Assembly: GCA_043228905.1 (NCBI GenBank) | Contig: JBHGNT010000012.1 | Span: 17,546,001-17,610,000, forward strand | DNA: 64,000 bases | DNA from: Azolla caroliniana | Taxonomy: Eukaryota; Polypodiophyta | Reading direction: 5' to 3' | In this document: positions 56,755 to 64,000 of the stretch, piece after piece | Numbering within the stretch: the stretch's first letter is position 1 | Layout: each line of letters starts with the position of its first letter | Translations under genes and position numbers: made by a program | The notes under the pieces: generated by a model | What the model saw: the letters and a program-made list of their open reading frames with translations, nothing else | Databases searched by the model: none | What the model was told of the DNA's origin: nothing

Positions 56755-57935
56755 TTCAAACTACTCGACCATGTCAATATCCCCAATCTAGGTTCTTATG
56801 ATCATTGTAGATAATGATCTGGTGAGGAGAACCTTCTAGGAGGTGGTGTGAATCCTCAAAAGAATCTATGAAGGCCAATAACTCATTGTCATGAATCTAG
56901 TAATTGATTTTCACGACTTCATCCCCCCTTAATGGAAACTAATTGGATGCAATTGTTTTTGGTTTGTGACACGACACTTCCAAGTGCAAAATTAAATGTA
57001 TCAACTTAAGCATAAAAGGCTTGCTTGGGTTAACGTGGACCAAATAGAGGCATATATAAATGCACACTTTAAGCTTTTAAATGCATTGGCTCCACATGAA
57101 ATATATGGTTGGTTCTTTTGTGAATGTTTGGTGATTAGTAAAACCATCTTTGAGTAATTATTGATGAATTTGTCGTAAAACTTTGCAAACCCATGATGCA
57201 TTGGAGAACGTGTATGGATCATAGTGTTTACTTATCTAGAGCCACCTTTAGTGGATTCACAAAGATACCTTCATGTGGAGAAGACTATGTATCCTAAGAA
57301 ATCCACTTGATTTTAATCAAATTTGCACTTCTTGATCAATTTGACATAGAGACCATATTCTTGTAATCATCGTAGAACTTGGCAAACATGCAAATCATAT
57401 TCCTCTCCAAGTCTTGGAAAAGATTATCTACATAAACAATGTTGAATATGTCAAAGAATTCCTAAAAAATAAAATTGGCAAATGTTGAAAAACCATCAAT
57501 GCAATCGTGAGACCGAAATGCTTCCACAAATCTCATGTACACATATGAACAATATTATAATTACATTGACGGTCTAATTTTTTGAAGTATTTGGTTCCAC
57601 TTAGGCTCTTCAAAAGAGTTGATGTCAAATGGTGAAGGAACCCATCTTTCTTCGTAACAAAGAAGATTGGTGTGCTAGCAAGAGATTTAGAATGTTGAGG
57701 TAATCCACTTGCCAATTTCTCATCAATATATTTTTGAGGAACAATGAGTTGTAATGGTGAAAGATTATGGATTGGTCCCCACCACAAATCTTTCCATGGT
57801 TGAAGATCGATAGGTCAATTGTAAGGTCAATGTTTAGGGGGTATATTATCCATGTCCTTATCAAATACATATATAAATTCTTGATACTTCATTGGAAGCA
57901 AGGATTCGGGGTTCGAGGTCATAATTGAGAACCAC
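56755..57935 (-). pseudogene. Ty3/gypsy reverse transcriptase-RNase H remnant
   Basis: Minus-strand frames give, in order, WGPIHNLSPLQL, YIDEKLASG and FFVTKKDG (57.79-57.64 kb; start of gypsy RT), KYFKKLD (57.59 kb), FAKFYDKFINNYSKM (57.2-57.15 kb; RT/RNase H junction) and, with frameshifts, an ELLAFID-type and an IIIYNDHKNL RNase H segment (56.9-56.8 kb). The YLDD region is degraded. Many stops show it is dead. Confidence 0.75.
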
Positions 57936-58270
57936 ATCAAATAAAAAAAGACTAGAGTTTGAATTGGAATGTTTCATTAATACTAAAGCAAAAGTTTATA
58001 CTTGGAATTTATCGAAGCATGTCTTTTGGCATACAAGGTGGTGATATCTCATAATATTACATGTATGGTTTAAACTTAATATGATATAATATATCTTAAT
58101 AGTTAAGGTAATAAGTATTCTTCTAAAAAGTCATGCGTTTAAATCTTTACCATGATTACACCATTTTGTAAACATGAAGAAAGGGAGAGGACGATTGTTG
58201 TTGGATGAAGGCTAATCGTTGTCTTTCGACTCCATCGGTTCTGCCCATGAGGCCATCGTATTGGCTCTTT
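57936..58270. other. Spacer, possible tRNA-like module
   Basis: No coding signal. At about 58090-58150 a plus-strand TTAATAGTTAAGG and a later GCGTTTAAATC loosely resemble box A and box B, but both are divergent. Confidence 0.4.
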
Positions 58271-58835
58271 AGTGTGGCTACAACTTCACTCCATATCTCA
58301 TGGCAGTAACATCGTTTGATGTACAGTTTGAATGGAGAAGACTTGCCTACACTGTTGTTTCCAGAGAATCCAAAGTGTTCTTTAGTGTGGCTACAACTTC
58401 ACTCCATATCTCATGGCAGTAACATCGTCTGATGTACAGTTTGAATGGAGAAGACTTGCCTACACTGTTGTTTCCAGAGAATCCAAAGTGTTCTTTAGTG
58501 TGGCTACAACTTCACTCCATATCTCATGGCAGTAACATCGTCTGATGTACAGTTTGAATGGAGAAGACTGGCCTACACTGTTGTTTCCAGAGAATCTAAA
58601 GTGTTCTTTAGTGTGGCTACAACTTCACTCCATATCTCATGGCAGTAACATCGTCTGATGTACAGTTTGAATAGAGAAGACTCGCCTACACTGTTGTTTC
58701 CAGAGAATCCAAAGTGTTCTTTAGTGTGGCTACAACTTCACTCCATATCTCATGGCAGTAACATCGTCTGATGTACAGTTTGAATAGAGAAGACTCGCCT
58801 ACACTGTTGTTTCTAGAGAATCCAAAGTGTTCTTG
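58271..58835. repeat. 113-bp tandem repeat, five copies
   Basis: AGTGTGGCTACAACTTCACT begins units at 58271, 58384, 58497, 58610 and 58723, an exact 113-bp period with no indels. Copies differ by only a few substitutions (for example GAATGGAG/GAATAGAG and CTTGCC/CTGGCC/CTCGCC). 113 is not a multiple of three, so it is not a protein repeat. It ends sharply where the sequence turns to TGGGCTGACC. Confidence 0.96.
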
Positions 58836-59429
58836 GGCTGACCAATTCCAACACAACTTGAGCTTTGGCATTAATAGGAGTTGAGTGGATATTGTCGGTG
58901 GTGGAAAACAATATCTCTTGTGCCTTTATCACCAACGTCATCCCCTCCTCCTGATGTTTATATTTGTCAACTGAGGTCTGCCATGATAACCAACATACAT
59001 TATGTTATGACATATACCAAAACTCCAAGACTTGTAATAGAGATTCAAACCCATGACCTCTTGAAAGAGGATGTGTAACCTCAACCACTAGGATACAAAT
59101 TACATACATTTATTAATTTATAAATTCTATTAGATCAATTGGAAACATATATAATATTATGAAATGTCACCACTGCATAGACTAATGTATGATTACCAAG
59201 TGTCATGCTTGCATGAATGCCAAGTGGCGATCATGCATGCCTATGAGGTGGTGAACATGGATGGATCCAAAGCATGCTATATAAACATGTACCTAAGTAT
59301 TGATGAACCATTCCGGTTCAAACTATTAGGGCCGTGGCCAAAGACAACTTTAAAGTGAAGAAGAGAATGCTAAGTGGAAAATAAAAGAGGAATGAGAGAG
59401 AAATAAGAAGATTTTGATAATGTATTAAC

Positions 59430-59735
59430 AATGAGAACAAGGATTACAAGTGTTTCTGTGGTGTGTTCGTGACAGTTTCCAAAATGTGGAGATAAACCGT
59501 GGGCCTCAATCACTAATGATATCGTTAGAAAGACCATGATGCCGAAATACTTCACGCATAACTAAATCTGTTGTCTCTTGACTATTAATAGTGGTTGTGC
59601 ATGGTAGAAAATGTGCCATATTAGTGAACTAATCCACAACTGTAAGGACGGAATCAAAACCTTTGGAAGATGGAATATCCGTAATGAAATCCATAGAATT
59701 TGACATAGACTTCTAGGGACCATCAGGAACTACTC
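59430..59735 (-). pseudogene. Gypsy integrase core fragment (inverted)
   Basis: On the minus strand, with frameshifts, the sequence reads SMDFITDIPSSKGFDSVLTV, MAHFLPC, MREVFRHHGLSNDIISD and FISTFWK, the catalytic core of Ty3/gypsy integrase. It points opposite to the chromodomain fragment that follows. Confidence 0.7.
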
Positions 59736-59799
59736 AAAGAAGGTTCTGCCTCTTACACAATTAATACATAAAAACCAATGGCACCTTGTTTAGGGTAAC

Positions 59800-60312
59800 A
59801 TGCTTTTGATCATCAAAAGTAGAGAAATTCATAATGCTCTTTCTCATCACTTACATAATGCTCAAGCCACCTATAAGAAATTTGCAGATCCACATCAACT
59901 TGATTCATCACCAGAAAGACCCAAATTTCAGGTTGGAGGTCGTGCATGGTTCTTACGACGTAATGTGAAGACCACTAGGCCTAGTAACAAGTTGGATTCA
60001 TCCAATGTTCCATGTCTCACTCTTGAAACCTTATGCTTCAAACTCTATTCTAGATTATGTTATTCCTCCTCCACCTCCTATTGAGCTTGATGATGACCTA
60101 GAATATGAAGCGAAAACCATTTTGGACTCCAAAGTTGTGAACAACAAATTGTATTATTTTGTTGATTGGTTGGGTTACACACCTACAAATTGAACATGGG
60201 TGCCAATTGAAAATCTCAATAATACTAGAGAACTTGTAGCTGAATTTCATCAACGATATCCGAATAGCCAAGTCCTAGTTTGTGCATTACGACTCGTAGA
60301 ACTCGTCGTCAA
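59800..60312 (+). pseudogene. Gypsy integrase C-terminus with chromodomain
   Basis: Plus-strand frames give KSREIHNALSHHLHNAQ, YKKFADPHQ, FQVGGRAWFLRRNVKTTRPS (59.8-59.98 kb) and, after a frameshift, FHVSLLKPY, PPPPIELDDD, AKTILDSKVVNNKLYYFVDW and WVPIENL, an integrase C-terminal domain followed by a chromodomain (about 60090-60250), diagnostic of chromoviruses. One in-frame stop lies at 60191-60193. Confidence 0.8.
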
Positions 60313-60460
60313 AGGAAGGGGATAATGTTATGAACATATCCAAAACTCAAAGACTTGTAATAGAGATTCAAACCCATGAAGATAAATAGGAAACATATAT
60401 AATATTATGAAATGTTGCCACCGCATAGGCTAACACATGATTACCAAGTGTCATGTGTTC

Positions 60461-60762
60461 CCTAATCCCTAGGAAGCACGGGTTGGATACTCAATCACTG
60501 AGTACCCTTCACCAAAGATCGTGTTCAGAGGGGATGGTTACAATGCACAAACCACAATTAACAATTATTGTTAGCCGAATCAAATATGACAATTCAGCTA
60601 CATAAACATAACAAGATTCGACCGATATACACACAGTCTAGATCGGCTAATAAGCAGACAGTTGAAATCGGCTATACCGCTAATCGGTTAATAATCATAT
60701 AGTAATTCAAAGCTTGTTAGGAATTTTCACACAAAGATCAATAGCAACAGGGTATTGTATGC

Positions 60763-60853
<91 letters not shown>

Positions 60854-61390
60854 TAGGCTTCATCTACATACCACTTTATACAAGATTCATGCCCTTTTTT
60901 ATAGGTAAGCGTGTGATGATACAATGCCAAATCACATCGGCACATACTTTTGGATCCTATCTCTTCGTCAAGAGTCATAGCTATTTTATCCTAATTAACA
61001 CACAAAGATCAATAGCAACAAGGTGTCAGAGATAGTACTAGAGGCAAGGAGAATTAGTACTAAAGATAGAGGAGAAGAATGAGGAATAGTACTAATAAGG
61101 GAGAGAGTGTGTGAGACCCACGTGAGAGGAGAGAGAGAGAGAGAGAGTAGAGAGAGATAATGATGACAACAAGAAGTATATCATATTATATGAAGAAAGA
61201 GATAAGAACAACTAGGAGGCTTAAGACTGGCGTTGAACCGAATTGGTTCGGAATAATGCCTTATGCCTCTATTTATAGCGTTGTCAAGATTACACTTGAA
61301 GTTTCTAGAATGTTCTAGAGTAATCTAGAATATACATGAATTTCCTATAGAAATTATCAATGAAACAAATATTTTTTATATTACAATTCA
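60461..61390. other. Repeat-rich spacer without a gene
   Basis: Contains a compound (CT)n(CA)n microsatellite at 60769-60852, a GA-rich tract at about 61130-61155, and the first copy (60866-60997) of a ~130-bp duplicated segment whose second copy is at 61480-61612. ACACAAAGATCAATAGCAAC also occurs twice (about 60730 and 61000). It may be LTR debris, but no coding remnant supports this. Confidence 0.5.
60769..60852. repeat. (CT)n(CA)n compound microsatellite
   Basis: About 15 CT units followed by about 26 CA units. Confidence 0.97.
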
Positions 61391-61450
61391 TGGTTTAATG
61401 GTAAGGGTTCAACCCATGTAACACAAGGTCATGGGTTCGAACCCTTTTGG
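61391..61450 (+). repeat. tRNA-like module (probable SINE head)
   Basis: TTTAATGGTAAGG resembles box A and GGGTTCGAACCC resembles box B, about 35 bases apart, as in tRNA-derived SINEs. No full cloverleaf is claimed. Confidence 0.45.
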
Positions 61451-61956
61451 AGCTATGCCATATCATGACGCTTTATCTATAGACCACTTTATACAAGATT
61501 CATGCCCCTTTTTATACATAAGCATGTGATGATCCAACATCGAATCAAATTGGCACATACTTTCAGATCCTATCTCTTCATCAAGAGTCATAGCTATTTG
61601 ATCCTAATTCTTCCATATTGCTTCATATCTACTATTATTTTAGCTACAATTTATACTAATATTTTATCTATTAATTTTTCTCCGGCTTCACATTGCTCCC
61701 TCCAAATTGGCTTCGGTTTGAATTGGCTTTGGCTTCTATACTATAGCCAACTCTTATCCGTTTCGGCCTACTCCTTGTTAGCTTCCCGCTCCTAAGGGTA
61801 ACACATGGCACGCATGTGGGACAATGCCTTGCATGCCGAACCCACAAAAAGTTCTTCAACTATCTTCCAAAATATCCATGATACTCGGCTTCGGCTCCTT
61901 GTTCTCCCTGTCGGTCATTGTCTGCCCTTTTCCTTTGGATCGGCTCCTATTCAACG

Positions 61957-62060
61957 TTTTCCTCTTTGACTCCCAATTTCAGCTGCTCTTCCTCAATCTT
62001 CTTGATCAACTGCTCTACTTGTTTCATCAGTTCCTCAATTTCAATGTTCAACATGGCCTA
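61957..62060 (-). other. Short coiled-coil-like ORF
   Basis: The minus strand encodes a ~34-residue stretch with hydrophobic spacing typical of a coiled coil (IEIEELMKQVEQLIKKIEEE), ended by a stop. It lies downstream of copia-like LTR sequence and could be a leftover of a gag or another gene. I do not recognise it. Confidence 0.3.
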
Positions 62061-62149
62061 CTCTTCCCTTGTCGGCTGTGATGGTTCCGACTGCGTCTCC
62101 TCTGCTTCTCCAAGTGGCTGCTCCTGCTCCTGTTCATCGGTTCCTTGCC

Positions 62150-62520
62150 CAACTTGAAAGACAAATATGTGTGCGGAAACGTATGTGAGGACCTGTCGGT
62201 TGTGCTCAGCAAACAACACAGAAGGAAGGCAAGAAGATATAGACTGATAATACACACACACACACACACACACACACAGATGAAGCTTTAATGGAAGATC
62301 TCTTTATTTTTGTTTCTCTCTCTCTCAGAGACTCGATGTATAGGATGATCAAATGACTCTCACTTTACAACGTTAGGTTATCACTTATATACTAAGCCCT
62401 AACTATATGTACGAGTTCATACTAGGATACAAAGTGGAAGGAGTCGGCCTTTTATGTGGGCGACAAACTCCCCTGTGAAAGGACTACTCTTTCCTACATG
62501 TACATATGTTTGGGGTTGTC
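62150..62520 (-). repeat. Possible copia LTR, minus strand
   Basis: Downstream (minus strand) of the copia RNase H fragment, a purine tract (GGGGGAGA) near 62520 is followed by promoter-like TATATAAG (about 62390), GA-rich sequence, a CA microsatellite (62251-62278) and a CCGCACACA stretch near the far end. The ends are not defined and no partner LTR was found. Confidence 0.4.
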
Positions 62521-62697
62521 TCCCCCGTAAACCTAGATTACAACAATAATCTAAATTTATGTTACAAGTCGGTCGGCATATAGTCGAGTCGGCATAGGTG
62601 AGGTCCGTGTTGAGCCTAGCCTGGCTCATTATCATGATTGATTCGGTCAACTCTTGCCTTCTGCTCCTCATTCGACTTTCTTATGCTCAGTCGCTTG

Positions 62698-63057
62698 TCA
62701 TAGTCCCATATTTGTCCTTAGTGCTTCAAAGCGTTGATCTAGGAGTGGCTTCGTTAGGAAATTGGGGATGTTCACCTCGGTGTCAATCTTCCAGACTTCG
62801 AGCCTCTTCTCGGTTATGAGCTCCCGAATGTGATGATACCGTACCTCAATATGCTTTTTCTTTGCATGATAAACAAGATTGTTGATGAGGTGTATTGCGC
62901 TCTGTGAATTGCAGTAGATGGTAGGCGTTGGTCGATCGATTCGGCCTGTAGCTGAAAAATCGGCAGACAATCGGTGCAGCCAGGTCGCTTCCTTCACTTC
63001 CTCTGATGTTGCTATGTACTCGGCCTATGTGGTCGACAGGGACGTTGTGGTGATGTG
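62698..63057 (-). pseudogene. Copia RNase H fragment of a different lineage
   Basis: Minus-strand translation gives AEYIATSEEVKEATWLHRL, NSQSAIHLINN, KHIEVRYHHIREL and FLTKPL, the C-terminal RNase H of a Ty1/copia polyprotein. It differs clearly from the 19.8-kb element and has no basic tail (it ends NMGL and a stop). One stop interrupts it near 63033. It stops abruptly at about 63058, where sequence resembling a gypsy LTR begins. Confidence 0.8.
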
Positions 63058-63060
63058 GCA

Positions 63061-63766
63061 TGTCTAGTGCGACAAAAAGTCAAAAATTGAGGATCCACAC
63101 ACATTTCACGAATACTTGTAAAAATGAAAATAAATAAACCTAGGTCGCAATCGCATTGAGTGCATGTAGAGGGTTGCAAGTAGGATTTGAACCTTGCACC
63201 TCTAAGATAAGAGGTAATTACCTTACCACTAAAGCTACTACTAAGTGCTTTGGATGTTCTATATTTCTTTCTCATATTCAGTATTCCGTAGGAAACAAAC
63301 AAACAAAACCGTGTACACAAAACCACGGTTTTAAGCCCATGGTTTCCTGCATGTCACAAAGCAAAACTGTGTGCACAGATACCATGGCTCCAAGCCCATG
63401 GTTTTGTGCATGGAAAAACCTATAAAACCCTTAGTACGTCTTGTGTAAGGGGGGGGCTCAATATGATATGACCATCATCATCACCATCAATAATATAAGC
63501 TTCTATTTCTTCTTCTTCACATCTATTTCTTCTTCTTTGCATCTATCTTGTAATTATATATCTACTTCTCAAGTGTACAATCTTCAATCTTCTCAAGTGT
63601 AATAGGTCTCTCCTCCAATCTTACATTCACATCGTCCTCTTCTCAATACCTTGACGAACATCCTCCTTGGTCCAAGACCCCGGTGGTCCCGCTCAAGCGA
63701 AGCATGCTCGCACGCGCATCTTCGCGACATCTTTGGTGAACCCGACGTGAAGAGCGGTAAGGGAGG
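63061..63766 (+). other. Probable 5' LTR and leader of a gypsy-like element
   Basis: The stretch begins TGTCTAGTGCG directly after a truncated copia fragment, holds a TATAAAACCC box at 63421-63430 and leads to a gag-like ORF. A minus-strand tRNA-like module (box B GGTTCAAATCC, box A TAGTGGTAAGG) lies at 63184-63236, and a ~58-bp imperfect repeat at about 63306-63420. No primer-binding site was identified, so the LTR end is unknown. Confidence 0.4.
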
Positions 63767-64000
63767 ATGAAGATGGACGAGGAATATCTAATGAAGGCAA
63801 TGTCAAAGATGATGATGGAGTTTTCAAGAGAATCGAAAACACGAGATGCGGCCCAACAAGCCGTTGAAAGCATGATCAAGCGAGTCGGGTTTTTCGATGG
63901 AGGCAAAGTCCAAATATTTCTAAAGGCCTACAATGCCGAAATGGATTCAAGGGGAGTGGAGGAAGCAATGAGGTTGGAGTACTTTTGTCGAGTGGTGGCC
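63767..64000 (+). CDS. Partial gypsy-like gag, runs off window
   Basis: An ORF from ATG 63767 stays open for all 78 codons to the window edge. It reads DEEYLMKAMSKMM, then VESMIKRVGFFDGG, FLKAYNAEMDSRGV and LEYFCRVV, resembling the N-terminal part of Ty3/gypsy-type gag proteins of plants (capsid-like region). Upstream sequence has LTR-like features. The 3' end lies outside, so neither intactness nor pol is known. Confidence 0.6.
   Translation, partial: MKMDEEYLMKAMSKMMMEFSRESKTRDAAQQAVESMIKRVGFFDGGKVQIFLKAYNAEMDSRGVEEAMRLEYFCRVVA

Larger units (their letters stand above)
59003..60460 (+). mobile_element. Scrambled Ty3/gypsy chromovirus
   Basis: LTR-like sequence starting TGTTATGA occurs at 59003 and 60326; the copies share CCAAAACTC, GACTTGTAATAGAGATTCAA, ATATAATATTATGAAATG and GATTACCAAGTGTCATG. 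A TATATAAAC box lies at about 59278 in the first. A purine tract (AAAGGAAGGGGA) precedes the second. Between them are an integrase fragment on the minus strand and a chromodomain-bearing C-terminus on the plus strand. The right LTR homology stops at about 60452. No target duplication was resolved. Confidence 0.7.

Noticed and set aside
58271-58835. CRISPR-like repeat array
   Set aside because: The 113-bp units are head to tail without unique spacers, and the surrounding DNA is plant nuclear.

Overview
This window looks like nuclear DNA of a land plant. It is gene-poor, AT-rich between genes, packed with decayed retroelements and full of (CT)n-type microsatellites. Intronless PPR genes built of near-identical PLS triplets, and a plant-only kinase and EXORDIUM-like gene, point to a vascular plant. 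The style of the PPR repeats suggests a homosporous fern such as an Adiantum or Ceratopteris relative. The species assignment is inference, not something the sequence proves.

Five host genes can be supported. (1) An intronless EXORDIUM/PHI-1-like secreted protein, minus strand, 7.36-8.43 kb. (2) A 74-residue membrane protein, minus strand, 15.67-15.98 kb. Its CDS is split by a 93-bp intron, and it probably has a distant 5' UTR exon and TATA box at 18.9-19.2 kb. (3) A PLS-class PPR protein, plus strand, 29.4-31.2 kb. (4) A PLS-E-DYW PPR protein, minus strand, 34.55-36.95 kb, whose deaminase zinc-ligand His is replaced by Lys. (5) A five-exon PBS1-like receptor-like cytoplasmic kinase, minus strand, 43.6-48.93 kb, which keeps the GDKSHVS activation-loop motif. 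The two PPR proteins are presumably organellar RNA factors; the kinase is a presumptive membrane-anchored immune or signalling kinase. I see no operon-like or pathway clustering.

The rest is mostly mobile DNA. A nearly intact Ty1/copia element lies at 19813-25318, with 386-bp LTRs differing at 4 sites, a 5-bp target duplication and two amber stops. It interrupts a 5'-truncated LINE that itself sits, with a 15-bp duplication, in a minisatellite that seems to derive from a tRNA-like SINE head. A 2-kb internally deleted relative of the copia element lies at 2126-4156. A rearranged LINE with a duplicated reverse-transcriptase palm spans 50.6-55.3 kb. Other remains are a second LINE type (38.3-40.9 kb; zinc-binding fragments at 5.9-6.7 and 19.5 kb), Ty3/gypsy pol fragments (17.2-18.3, 56.75-57.9 kb), a scrambled chromovirus (59.0-60.45 kb), a third copia fragment (62.7-63.06 kb) and the start of a gypsy-like gag running off the right edge (63.77 kb onward).

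Tandem arrays are a second theme: 5 x 113 bp at 58.27 kb, 4 x ~90 bp at 8.85 kb, ~93-bp units at 28.6 kb, 203-bp and 225-bp tandem duplications, and a GC-rich array of CACGACGTGG-like boxes just beyond the EXORDIUM-like stop codon. The signals most worth following are: decay of the copia element by transitions that all fall at CG/CHG positions; a shared basic C-terminal extension on its polyprotein; LINE 3' ends that finish in pyrimidine microsatellites; the catalytically altered DYW domain; and the long transposon-bearing 5' UTR intron of the small gene.
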